Positions 25,909-38,497 of a stretch of 64,000 nt of DNA are shown one piece after another. The stretch is taken from positions 38,724,194 through 38,788,193 of the forward strand of contig CP136069.1 of NCBI GenBank assembly GCA_032622095.1, written 5' to 3'. Origin of the DNA: Siphonodentalium dalli (taxonomy: Eukaryota > Mollusca > Scaphopoda > Gadilida > Siphonodentaliidae). The notes under the pieces are model-generated. The model was not told the origin of the DNA and did not search any database. It worked only from the letters and a program-made list of their open reading frames with translations. Numbering within the stretch: position 1 is the stretch's first letter; every line of letters begins with the position of its first letter. The position numbers and the translations under genes were made by a program.

Positions 25909-26330
25909 TTTGTACACGTTCATACATTTGCGCGGTATATTTTGCAGGCAGTCCGTCGTAGAAAACGATATGGTGCCAGAATATATATCAACGGAAACAT
26001 GCATATGAAATTCATCTCTACCACAGCTAACTACTTGCGAATTAAAATCTCTGCAGTTTTACCTGTAACGATGCTATCGGAATTTGCCTGTAAATAGTAT
26101 GTTATTGTCTCGCAAGAATCAATCATACAGGTATTAGAAGGCAAATATCAGTAGCACCGTCACAAGTGGAATTACAGAAAATTTACTTCTCATGTCGTTC
26201 GCTTTGATTATTAGATAAAGATGCATTTTATATGCACGTTTCCGTTCATATTATGGCACCATGTGGTTGTTTATGACGAAATACCTGCAAAACATACCGT
26301 GCAAACTTGCCAGCGTATGAACGTACACTT
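25909..26330. mobile_element. Foldback MITE, first tandem copy
   Basis: Palindromic element with ends GTACACGTTCATACATTTGC (left) and GCAAACTTGCCAGCGTATGA (right) and inner motifs TTTCCGTTCATATTATGGCA and GGAATTTGCCT. It abuts the next copy at 26335 head to tail with only a few bases between. Arms are imperfect over about 200 bp. Confidence 0.65.
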
Positions 26331-26589
26331 AGGCTACGTTCATACGCTGGCAAGTTTGCACGGTATGTTTTTGCGGGCATTTCGTCACAGAAAACCACAT
26401 GGTGCCAAAATATGAACGGAACCGTGCACATAACATGCATATCTATCAAAGCGAAATACATGAGAAGTAGCATTTATCTAATTTCACTTGTAACAGTGCT
26501 ATTGGAATTTGCCTTCAAATACCTGTATGATTTATTCTTGAGAGATAATTGCATGATATTTACAGGCAAATTCCGGTAGCATCGCTACA

Positions 26590-27046
26590 GGTTACACTGG
26601 TGTAAATAAGGTTCCGAGTGACATCTAGCGGATGCGGGAGGAATATATAGGAGAGAATAAAATAGACACTGGGCCCTGATTGGTCAATAGCCTTGTGTGC
26701 TTTTCACATAAAAAAATCATCACACCTCTTCCCTATGATTTCCCATACATGTAGGTAAAATAACCATTGGCACAGGAATTAACCCTTTGTAGTGAAGTTT
26801 GAATTTTTTGGTGTGGTCTAAAATATGACTGTATTTTTTTATGCGGTTCTGACACTAGTTACGAAAACATAAGATTTAAAGGCGAATTCCCTGCTAGACA
26901 GACATGATTTTTTTGTGTAAAAAGTTTCCCAAAATGTAAATTTTTCAGATTTAAAGAAAATTTTGGACCCACCATTTATATTGCCAATACTATACACTAA
27001 AACGTTAGCATTGAGGCCTATGGAAAACATTTACACCAGTGTAACC
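26590..27046. mobile_element. A unit (type copy): MITE with TIR GGTTACACTGGTGTAAAT
   Basis: 457 bp with inverted ends GGTTACACTGGTGTAAAT and ATTTACACCAGTGTAACC. Other copies are 450-452 bp. At two B-B junctions (~32005 and ~35611) the A unit is absent and the sequence reads CGCTTTAAGGG, while occupied junctions read CGCTTTA-[A]-TAAAGGG, so TA is shared at both edges. It has no transposase; a Tc1/mariner-type origin is possible but the outer copies have TACA flanks instead. Confidence 0.7.
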
Positions 27047-27948
27047 TAAAGGGAAAAAATAGCTTTTTATCATTTTTGATTCCTGGGAGTCACTTTAAAG
27101 CATTTTAATGCATTTTACAGAGCCTGGTCTTTCAGTCCAATGAATATCTCATGCTTGGTGTGGCTATTCTTGCTGCTGATGACTTCTTTCACTTACATCA
27201 GCCACAAAAATAGTAAGATTTTTCATAAAAAATGCCAATTTTTCAAGGTTTTTTCAAAAAATTTCAAGGTGGTAATAGTCACATGATAATGCAAATGACC
27301 CATAACATGAGCATGTCAACGACACATATATCAATTGTTATAAGAACCTAATCTAACAAGTATTTTGGATTTTATAGCCAGTGATATACAGATATATATC
27401 ACAAAAGTGTGTCATTTCCACTGGTGGGTATGGTCATTTGAAGGTTAATAGCACTAAAACTTGGACACATTTAAGAAAAATTTTCAGCAATTCAAAGAGA
27501 GCATATCTTTATTCAACTAATTCAATATACACCCACATCCAGTTATCTTGGATCACCCTTGCAGACCTGAAAATGTCATATTTTATTCTTCAATGTGCTG
27601 ATAAAGTCATGCACTTGATGCTCAGCTGATCAGATCTGGACTCAATGACCTCACATCACCAGAAGTTCTCTCATGGAAAGAATATTATACAGTCTTCCAT
27701 AGCTGATCCAAGTTTGCAACACCAGACCCCTAAAACTGAGTGAAAATGGGGCCTGAACATGACTGGTGGTGGAAAATTGTGCTTTTTTGATGAATAATTT
27801 GTTAAAGGGGGTGGGGTTAAATTGTGTGTGATAAATAAAGAACCACAGAAGTGATATTGTTTTTGAACACATTTTTTCCATTGATGGGCAATTTTGAAGA
27901 AATGTAGGGAGTTACAATTATTCCGCGAAAAAGCGGGCTATCGCTTTA
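27047..27948. repeat. B unit (type copy): ~900-bp satellite monomer
   Basis: Starts TAAAGGGAAAAAATAGCTTT and ends GCGAAAAAGCGGGCTATCGC plus TTTA. Eight copies, 899-902 bp. An internal GGGGGTGGGGTTAAATTGTG and a GC-rich mini-hairpin CCGCGAAAAAGCGG near the end are conserved in all copies. No domain is recognised in its reading frames. Confidence 0.8.
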
Positions 27949-30900
27949 GGTTACACTGGTGTAAATAAGGTTCCGAGTGACATCTAGCGGATGCGGGAGG
28001 AATATATAGGAGAGAATAAAATAGACACTGGGCCCTGATTGGTCAATAGCCTTGTGTGCTTTTCACATAAAAAAATCATCACACCTCTTCCCTATGATTT
28101 CCCATAGGTAAAATAACCATTGGCACAGGAATTAACCCTTTGTAGTGAAGTTTGAATTTTTTGGTGTGGTCTAAAATATGACTGTATTTTTTATGCGGTT
28201 CTGACACTAGTTACGAAAACATAAGATTTAAAGGCGAATTCCATGCTAGACAGACATGATTTTTTTGTGTAAAAAGTTTCCCAAAATGTAAATTTTTAAG
28301 ATTTAAAGAAAATTTGGGACCCACCATTTATATTGCCAATACTATACACTAAAACGTTAGCATTGAGGCCTATGGAAAACATTTACACCAGTGTAACCTA
28401 AAGGGAAAAAATAGCTTTTTATCATTTTTGATTCCTGGGAGTCACTTTAAAGCATTTTAATGCATTTTACAGAGCCTGGTCTTTCAGTCCAATGAATATC
28501 TCATGCTTGGTGTGGCTATTCTTGCTGCTGATGACTTCTTTCACTTACATCAGCCAAAAAAATAGTAATATTTTTCATAAAAAATGCCAATTTTTCAAGG
28601 TTTTTTCAAAAAGTTTCAAGGTGGTAATAGTCACAAGATAATGCAAATGACCCATAACATGAGCATGTCAACGACACATATATCAATTGTTATAAGAACC
28701 TAATCTAACAAGTATTTTGGATTTTATATCCAGTGATATACAGATATATATCACAAAAGTGTGTCATTTCCACTGGTGGGTATGGTCATTTGAAGGTTAA
28801 TAGCACTAAAACTTGGACACATTTAAGAAAAAATTTCAGCAATTCAAAGAGAGCATATCTTTATTCAACTAATTCAATATACACCCACATCCAGTTATCT
28901 TGGATCACCCTTGCAGACCTGAAAATGTCATATTTTATTCTTCAATGTGCTGATAAAGTCACGCACTTGATGCTCAGCTGATCAGACCTGGACTCAATGA
29001 CCTCACATCACCAGAAGTTCTCTCATGGAAAGAATATTATACAGTCTTCCATAGCTGATCCAAGTTTGCAACACCAGACCCCTAAAACTGAGTGAAAATG
29101 GGGCCTGAACATGACTGGTGGTGGAAAATTGTGCTTTTTTGATGAATAATTTGTTAAAGGGGGTGGGGTTAAATTGTGTGTGATAAATAAAGAACCACAG
29201 AAGTGATATTGTTTTTGAACACATTTTTTCCATTGATGGGCAATTCTGAAGAAATGTAGGGAGTTACAATTATTCCGCGAAAAAGCGGGCTATCGCTTTA
29301 GGTTACACTGGTGTAAATAAGGTTCCGAGTGACATCTAGCGGATGCGGGAGGAATATATAGGAGAGAATAAAATAGACACTGGGCCCTGATTGGTCAATA
29401 GCCTTGTGTGCTTTTCACATAAAAAAATCATCACACCTCTTCCCTATGATTTCCCATAGGTAAAATAACCATTGGCACAGGAATTAACCCTTTGTAGTGA
29501 AGTTTGAATTTTTTGGTGTGGTCTAAAATATGACTGTATTTTTTTATGCGGTTCTGACACTAGTTACGAAAACATAAGATTTAAAGGCGAATTCCATGCT
29601 AGACAGACATGATTTTTTTGTGTAAAAAGTTTCCCAAAATGTAAATTTTTAAGATTTAAAGAAAATTTGGGACCCACCATTTATATTGCCAATACTATAC
29701 ACTAAAACGTTAGCATTGAGGCCTATGGAAAACATTTACACCAGTGTAACCTAAAGGGGAAAAATAGCTTTTTATCATTTTTGATTCCTGGGAGTCACTT
29801 TAAAGCATTTTAATGCATTTTACAGAGCCTGGTCTTTCAGTCCAATGAATATCTCATGCTTGGTGTGGCTATTCTTGCTGCTGATGACTTCTTTCACTTA
29901 CATCAGCCAAAAAAATAGTAAGATTTTTCATAAAAAATGCCAATTTTTCAAGGTTTTTTCAAAAAGTTTCAAGGTGGTAATAGTCACAAGATAATGCAAA
30001 TGACCCATAACATGAGCATGTCAACGACACATATATCAATTGTTATAAGAACCTAATCTAACAAGTATTTTGGATTTTATATCCAGTGATATACAGATAT
30101 ATATCACAAAAGTGTGTCATTTCCACTGGTGGGTATGGTCATTTGAAGGTTAATAGCACTAAAACTTGGACACATTTAAGAAAAAATTTCAGCAATTCAA
30201 AGAGAGCATATCTTTATTCAACTAATTCAATATACACCCACATCCAGTTATCTTGGATCACCCTTGCAGACCTGAAAATGTCATATTTTATTCTTCAATG
30301 TGCTGATAAAGTCACGCACTTGATGCTCAGCTGATCAGACCTGGACTCAATGACCTCACATCACCAGAAGTTCTCTCATGGAAAGAATATTATACAGTCT
30401 TCCATAGCTGATCCAAGTTTGCAACACCAGACCCCTAAAACTGAGTGAAAATGGGGCCTGAACATGACTGGTGGTGGAAAATTGTGCTTTTTTGATGAAT
30501 AATTTGTTAAAGGGGGTGGGGTTAAATTGTGTGTGATAAATAAAGAACCACAGAAGTGATATTGTTTTTGAACACATTTTTTCCATTGATGGGCAATTCT
30601 GAAGAAATGTAGGGAGTTACAATTATTCCGCGAAAAAGCGGGCTATCGCTTTAGGTTACACTGGTGTAAATAAGGTTCCGAGTGACATCTAGCGGATGCG
30701 GGAGGAATATATAGGAGAGAATAAAATAGACACTGGGCCCTGATTGGTCAATAGCCTTGTGTGCTTTTCACATAAAAAAAATCATCACACCTCTTCCCTA
30801 TGATTTCCCATAGGTAAAATAACCATTGGCACAGGAATTAACCCTTTGTAGTGAAGTTTGAATTTTTTAGTGTGGTCTAAAATATGACTGTATTTTTTTA

Positions 30901-33900
30901 TGCGGTTCTGTCACTAGTTACGAAAACATAAGATTTAAAGGCGAATTCCCTGCTAGACAGACATGATTTTTTTGTGTAAAAAGTTTCCCAAAATGTAAAT
31001 TTTTCAGATTTAAAGAAAATTTTGGACCCACCATTTATATTGCCAATACTATACACTAAAACGTTAGCATTGAGGCCTATGGAAAACATTTACACCAGTG
31101 TAACCTAAAGGGAAAAAATAGCTTTTTATCATTTTTGATTCCTGGGAGTCACTTTAAAGCATTTTAATGCATTTTACAGAGCCTGGTCTTTCAGTCCAAT
31201 GAATATCTCATGCTTGGTGTGGCTATTCTTGCTGCTGATGACTTCTTTCACTTACATCAGCCACAAAAATAGTAAGATTTTTCATAAAAAATGCCAATTT
31301 TTCAAGGTTTTTTCAAAAAATTTCAAGGTGGTAATAGTCACATGATAATGCAAATGACCCATAACATGAGCATGTCAACGACACATATATCAATTGTTAT
31401 AAGAACCTAATCTAACATGTATTTTGGATTTTATATCCAGTGATATACAGATATATATCACAAAAGTGTGTCATTTCCACTGGTGGGTATGGTCATTTGA
31501 AGGTTAATAGCACTAAAACTTGGACACATTTAAGAAAAATTTTCAGCAATTCAAAGAGAGCATATCTTTATTCAACTAATTCAATATACACCCACATCCA
31601 GTTATCTTGGATCACCCTTGCAGACCTGAAAATGTCATATTTTATTCTTCAATGTGCTGATAAAGTCATGCACTTGATGCTCAGCTGATCAGATCTGGAC
31701 TCAATGACCTCACATCACCAGAAGTTCTCTCATGGAAAGAATATTATACAGTCTTCCATAGCTGATCCAAGTTTGCAACACCAGACCCCTAAAACTGAGT
31801 GAAAATGGGGCCTGAACATGACTGGTGGTGGAAAATTGTGCTTTTTTGATGAATAATTTGTTAAAGGGGGTGGGGTTAAATTGTGTGTGATAAATAAAGA
31901 ACCACAGAAGTGATATTGTTTTTGAACACATTTTTTCCATTGATGGGCATTTCTGAAGAAATGTAGCGAGTTACAATTATTCCGCGAAAAAGCGGGCTAT
32001 CGCTTTAAGGGAAAAAATAGCTTTTTATCATTTTTGATTCCTGGGAGTCACTTTAAAGCATTTTAATGCATTTTACAGAGCCTGGTCTTTCAGTCCAATG
32101 AATATCTCATGCTTGGTGTGGCTATTCTTGCTGCTGATGACTTCTTTCACTTACATCAGCCAAAAAAATAGTAAGATTTTTCATAAAAAATGCCAATTTT
32201 TCAAGGTTTTTTCAAAAAATTTCAAGGTGGTAATAGTCACATGATAATGCAAATGACCCATAACATGAGCATGTCAACGACACATATATCAATTGTTATA
32301 AGAACCTAATCTAACATGTATTTTGGATTTTATAGCCAGTGATATACAGATATATATCACAAAAGTGTGTCATTTCCACTGGTGGGTATGGTCATTTGAA
32401 GGTTAATAGCACTAAAACTTGGACACATTTAAGAAAAAATTTCAGCAATTCAAAGAGAGCATATCTTTATTCAACTAATTCAATATACACCCACATCCAG
32501 TTATCTTGGATCACCCTTACAGACCTGAAAATGTCATATTTTATTCTTCAATGTGCTGATAAAGTCATGCACTTGATGCTCAGCTGATCAGATCTGGACT
32601 CAATGACCTCACATCACCAGAAGTTCTCTCATGGAAAGAATATTATACAGTCTTCCATAGCTGATCCAAGTTTGCAACACCAGACCCCTAAAACTGAGTG
32701 AAAATGGGGCCTGAACATGACTGGTGGTGGAAAATTGTGCTTTTTTGATGAATAATTTGTTAAAGGGGGTGGGGTTAAATTGTGTGTGATAAATAAAGAA
32801 CCACAGAAGTGATATTGTTTTTGAACACATTTTTTCCATTGATGGGCAATTCTGAAGAAATGTAGGGAGTTACAATTATTCCGCGAAAAAGCGGGCTATC
32901 GCTTTAGGTTACACTGGTGTAAATAAGGTTCCGAGTGACATCTAGCGGATGCGGGAGGAATATATAGGAGAGAATAAAATAGACACTGGGCCCTGATTGG
33001 TCAATAGCCTTGTGTGCTTTTCACATAAAAAAATCATCACACCTCTTCCCTATGATTTCCCATAGGTAAAATAACCATTGGCACAGGAATTAACCCTTTG
33101 TAGTGAAGTTTGAATTTTTTGGTGTGGTCTAAAATATGACTGTATTTTTTTATGCGGTTCTGACACTAGTTACGAAAACATAAGATTTAAAGGCGAATTC
33201 CATGCTAGACAGACATGATTTTTTTGTGTAAAAAGTTTCCCAAAATGTAAATTTTTAAGATTTAAAGAAAATTTGGGACCCACCATTTATATTGCCAATA
33301 CTATACACTAAAACGTTAGCATTGAGGCCTATGGAAAACATTTACACCAGTGTAACCTAAAGGGGAAAAATAGCTTTTTATCATTTTTGATTCCTGGGAG
33401 TCACTTTAAAGCATTTTAATGCATTTTACAGAGCCTGGTCTTTCAGTCCAATGAATATCTCATGCTTGGTGTGGCTATTCTTGCTGCTGATGACTTCTTT
33501 CACTTACATCAGCCAAAAAAATAGTAAGATTTTTCATAAAAAATGCCAATTTTTCAAGGTTTTTTCAAAAAGTTTCAAGGTGGTAATAGTCACAAGATAA
33601 TGCAAATGACCCATAACATGAGCATGTCAACGACACATATATCAATTGTTATAAGAACCTAATCTAACAAGTATTTTGGATTTTATATCCAGTGATATAC
33701 AGATATATATCACAAAAGTGTGTCATTTCCACTGGTGGGTATGGTCATTTGAAGGTTAATAGCACTAAAACTTGGACACATTTAAGAAAAAATTTCAGCA
33801 ATTCAAAGAGAGCATATCTTTATTCAACTAATTCAATATACACCCACATCCAGTTATCTTGGATCACCCTTGCAGACCTGAAAATGTCATATTTTATTCT

Positions 33901-36900
33901 TCAATGTGCTGATAAAGTCACGCACTTGATGCTCAGCTGATCAGACCTGGACTCAATGACCTCACATCACCAGAAGTTCTCTCATGGAAAGAATATTATA
34001 CAGTCTTCCATAGCTGATCCAAGTTTGCAACACCAGACCCCTAAAACTGAGTGAAAATGGGGCCTGAACATGACTGGTGGTGGAAAATTGTGCTTTTTTG
34101 ATGAATAATTTGTTAAAGGGGGTGGGGTTAAATTGTGTGTGATAAATAAAGAACCACAGAAGTGATATTGTTTTTGAACACATTTTTTCCATTGATGGGC
34201 AATTCTGAAGAAATGTAGGGAGTTACAATTATTCCGCGAAAAAGCGGGCTATCGCTTTAGGTTACACTGGTGTAAATAAGGTTCCGAGTGACATCTAGCG
34301 GATGCGGGAGGAATATATAGGAGAGAATAAAATAGACACTGGGCCCTGATTGGTCAATAGCCTTGTGTGCTTTTCACATAAAAAAAATCATCACACCTCT
34401 TCCCTATGATTTCCCATAGGTAAAATAACCATTGGCACAGGAATTAACCCTTTGTAGTGAAGTTTGAATTTTTTAGTGTGGTCTAAAATATGACTGTATT
34501 TTTTTATGCGGTTCTGTCACTAGTTACGAAAACATAAGATTTAAAGGCGAATTCCCTGCTAGACAGACATGATTTTTTTGTGTAAAAAGTTTCCCAAAAT
34601 GTAAATTTTTCAGATTTAAAGAAAATTTTGGACCCACCATTTATATTGCCAATACTATACACTAAAACGTTAGCATTGAGGCCTATGGAAAACATTTACA
34701 CCAGTGTAACCTAAAGGGAAAAAATAGCTTTTTATCATTTTTGATTCCTGGGAGTCACTTTAAAGCATTTTAATGCATTTTACAGAGCCTGGTCTTTCAG
34801 TCCAATGAATATCTCATGCTTGGTGTGGCTATTCTTGCTGCTGATGACTTCTTTCACTTACATCAGCCACAAAAATAGTAAGATTTTTCATAAAAAATGC
34901 CAATTTTTCAAGGTTTTTTCAAAAAATTTCAAGGTGGTAATAGTCACATGATAATGCAAATGACCCATAACATGAGCATGTCAACGACACATATATCAAT
35001 TGTTATAAGAACCTAATCTAACATGTATTTTGGATTTTATATCCAGTGATATACAGATATATATCACAAAAGTGTGTCATTTCCACTGGTGGGTATGGTC
35101 ATTTGAAGGTTAATAGCACTAAAACTTGGACACATTTAAGAAAAATTTTCAGCAATTCAAAGAGAGCATATCTTTATTCAACTAATTCAATATACACCCA
35201 CATCCAGTTATCTTGGATCACCCTTGCAGACCTGAAAATGTCATATTTTATTCTTCAATGTGCTGATAAAGTCATGCACTTGATGCTCAGCTGATCAGAT
35301 CTGGACTCAATGACCTCACATCACCAGAAGTTCTCTCATGGAAAGAATATTATACAGTCTTCCATAGCTGATCCAAGTTTGCAACACCAGACCCCTAAAA
35401 CTGAGTGAAAATGGGGCCTGAACATGACTGGTGGTGGAAAATTGTGCTTTTTTGATGAATAATTTGTTAAAGGGGGTGGGGTTAAATTGTGTGTGATAAA
35501 TAAAGAACCACAGAAGTGATATTGTTTTTGAACACATTTTTTCCATTGATGGGCATTTCTGAAGAAATGTAGCGAGTTACAATTATTCCGCGAAAAAGCG
35601 GGCTATCGCTTTAAGGGAAAAAATAGCTTTTTATCATTTTTGATTCCTGGGAGTCACTTTAAAGCATTTTAATGCATTTTACAGAGCCTGGTCTTTCAGT
35701 CCAATGAATATCTCATGCTTGGTGTGGCTATTCTTGCTGCTGATGACTTCTTTCACTTACATCAGCCAAAAAAATAGTAAGATTTTTCATAAAAAATGCC
35801 AATTTTTCAAGGTTTTTTCAAAAAATTTCAAGGTGGTAATAGTCACATGATAATGCAAATGACCCATAACATGAGCATGTCAACGACACATATATCAATT
35901 GTTATAAGAACCTAATCTAACATGTATTTTGGATTTTATAGCCAGTGATATACAGATATATATCACAAAAGTGTGTCATTTCCACTGGTGGGTATGGTCA
36001 TTTGAAGGTTAATAGCACTAAAACTTGGACACATTTAAGAAAAAATTTCAGCAATTCAAAGAGAGCATATCTTTATTCAACTAATTCAATATACACCCAC
36101 ATCCAGTTATCTTGGATCACCCTTACAGACCTGAAAATGTCATATTTTATTCTTCAATGTGCTGATAAAGTCATGCACTTGATGCTCAGCTGATCAGATC
36201 TGGACTCAATGACCTCACATCACCAGAAGTTCTCTCATGGAAAGAATATTATACAGTCTTCCATAGCTGATCCAAGTTTGCAACACCAGACCCCTAAAAC
36301 TGAGTGAAAATGGGGCCTGAACATGACTGGTGGTGGAAAATTGTGCTTTTTTGATGAATAATTTGTTAAAGGGGGTGGGGTTAAATTGTGTGTGATAAAT
36401 AAAGAACCACAGAAGTGATATTGTTTTTGAACACATTTTTTCCATTGATGGGCAATTCTGAAGAAATGTAGGGAGTTACAATTATTCCGCGAAAAAGCGG
36501 GCTATCGCTTTAGGTTACACTGGTGTAAATAAGGTTCCGAGTGACATCTAGCGGATGCGGGAGGAATATATAGGATAGAATAAAATAGACACTGGGCCCT
36601 GATTGGTCAATAGCCTTGTGTGCTTTTCACATAAAAAAATCATCACACCTCTTCCCTATGATTTCCCATAGGTAAAATAACCATTGGCACAGGAATTAAG
36701 CCTTTGTAGTGAAGTTTGAATTTTTTTGTGTGGTCTAAAATATGACTGTATTTTTTTATGCGGTTCTGACACTAGTTACGAAAACATAAGATTTAAAGGC
36801 GAATTCCCTGCTAGACAGACATGATTTTTTTGTGTTAAAAGTTTCCCAAAATGTAAATTTTTCAGATTTAAAGAAAATTTTGGACCCAACATTTATATTG

Positions 36901-37154
36901 CCAATACTATACACTAAAACGTTAGCACTGAGGCCTATGGAAAACATTTACACCAGTGTAACCTACAGGTGGAACTACAGATATTTTACTTCGGACGTAG
37001 TTAGCTGTGGTACAGATGCACATTATGTGCTTGTTTCCGTTCATATTATGGCACCATATCGTTTTCTACGACAAAATGCCTGCAAACGATACCGTGCAAA
37101 CTTGCCAGCGTATGAACGTACCCTTAAGGCGACTGGTGGGCTGTTGGTTGCCGT

Positions 37155-38271
37155 CAGGGATGTGGCTAGAGGGTCTCCGCTGGGGGGTGTCCACCTTGGG
37201 AATTTCCAACTGCACCACCCCCCTTGAGTCGGAATCACACCAACACAACTTTTTGTATAATTCCATTTGACCCCCCCCCCCCCCCTTGTACCTCATGCTC
37301 AGGCCTAATTTCCTATATATTCATAAGCCATGCTTCTACTAGTATTTTCCCAGTATGAGAACATTAAGATATTTTAACCTGAAAATTTCCCCCCAAAAAA
37401 AACAACTAGTGATCTAATTCCAGACAAATACACACAGCTACCGACAACAGACCAGGGAACACCAGGCCGACCATGGTTGTTTGGCCCGGTGTGAGAAAAT
37501 TTTGAAAACTATATACAAGAAAATCGCAAATCCTAGCATCTAGACTGGCCTCAACTGAAGCTTTCCTAGTGTTGGAAATTTCAAACCTCATGCTCCCCCT
37601 CAGGTTGGAAAATTCTTCAACTGATGACCATTTATGTCTACAAGTTTGACCAAATGTAGTAAAATATTTTTTTGCTAAACTAATTAGCAGTTTTGTATTG
37701 GCCATGTGGATGGGGCAATGACACACCGGGCCGACCATGGTTCGGCCTGGTGTGCGAAAATTTTGAAATCTGAACAAGAAAATCGCAAAATCCTAACATC
37801 TAGACTAGCCTCAAGCCTTCCTACTGTTGGAAATTTCAAACCCCACACCCCCACTTAGGTTGGAAAATTTCCAACTGATGACAATTCCAATGACAATGTT
37901 GACCAATTGTATGACAATATTGTTTTCTTAAATTAACCTGAAGTTTTTGACTGGCCACGGGGGAGGGACCAGGACACAAGCTTTCCAAGTGTTGGAAATT
38001 TCCAACCTGTCACCCCCCCCTAAGGTTGGAAAATTTCCAACTGATGTCCATTTCTGTCAAAAATAGGAACATATGAAAATATTGGTCGAAAAACAATAAA
38101 TTCCCCCCAATAAATTGTTTTATAATCAAACAACAAGAACATTTTCAACCTATTGTTGGTGTGAAATTTCGTTGTGGCAGGTATGAAATTTCCAACTATT
38201 GAAAATATAGCTCTCTGCTGGGGGGGGGGGGGGGTGAGACACCCCCCACACCCCCTCTAGCCACATCCCTG
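37155..38271. mobile_element. Non-autonomous hAT-like element with 8-bp TSD
   Basis: Termini CAGGGATGTGGCTAGAGGG and its complement CCCTCTAGCCACATCCCTG; perfect 8-bp direct repeat GTTGCCGT at 37147-37154 and 38272-38279. CAGGG-type ends with an 8-bp duplication are the hAT signature. The 1117-bp interior contains many GGAAATTTCCAAC motifs, homopolymer C/G runs and three mutually similar ~250-bp segments, with no transposase. Related fragments are at 39266, 44405, 54867 and, inverted, near 42480. Confidence 0.9.
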
Positions 38272-38348
38272 GTTGCCGTGTTGTGCTGTGTCCATCATGC
38301 ACACTCTCATGTATATATTATATTATTTATATTGTCTTGTTACAACAG

Positions 38349-38497
38349 AGTCGGAGAAGATGTTGACTAAAACGGCTGGTGTACTGTTGTTTGTCCTGTT
38401 ATGTTGTGTACATATACAATCCCAAGGAGATTGTGGTGGTTGGTGGAGTTCATGTGGTAAAAGGGGTCTGCATCCCCTTCGACGTGAATTGGAAAAG
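38349..38497 (+). CDS. Exon with signal peptide and Cys-Trp peptide (coding from 38360)
   Basis: Acceptor TTGTTACAACAG ends at 38348; 11 untranslated bases precede ATG at 38360; donor GAAAAG|GTAAGT at 38498 is consensus. Encodes residues 1-46, phase 0 at the 3' edge. The acceptor upstream of the ATG implies at least one non-coding exon further 5'. Confidence 0.75.

Larger units (their letters stand above)
26590..36963. repeat. Array of alternating A (~450 bp) and B (~900 bp) units with 3606-bp higher-order repeat
   Basis: Order: A B A B A B A B B A B A B B A. A units start at 26590, 27949, 29301, 30654, 32907, 34260 and 36513; B units start at 27047, 28399, 29752, 31106, ~32006, 33358, 34712 and ~35612. 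Variants shared by the third-to-fifth and sixth-to-eighth B units recur at exactly 3606 bp, as does the spacing of every matching position checked. The whole block is flanked by TACA (26586-26589, 36964-36967). Open frames of 63, 76 and 82 codons recur in the units but only because the units are nearly identical. Confidence 0.9.
26335..37130. mobile_element. Foldback MITE, second copy, split by a 10.4-kb array
   Basis: The left half is 26335-26585 (starts ACGTTCATACGCTGGCAAGT) and the right half is 36964-37130 (ends GCAAACTTGCCAGCGTATGA, then ACGTACCC). Joined, they match the unsplit copy at 55010-55385, where CATCGTTACTGGTGGAACTA runs through the junction. The array at 26590-36963 therefore sits inside this element. 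Confidence 0.75.

Noticed and set aside
27381-36445. Recurring 63-, 76- and 82-codon frames in the array
   Set aside because: Conserved only because the units are nearly identical; no domain, and frames exist on both strands of the same DNA.
26590-36963. CRISPR-like or bacterial repeat array
   Set aside because: Units are 450-900 bp without short unique spacers, in a eukaryotic transposon context.
36832-37227. 131-codon + strand frame
   Set aside because: Crosses three unrelated repeats (A unit, foldback half, hAT end), so it is a chance fusion.
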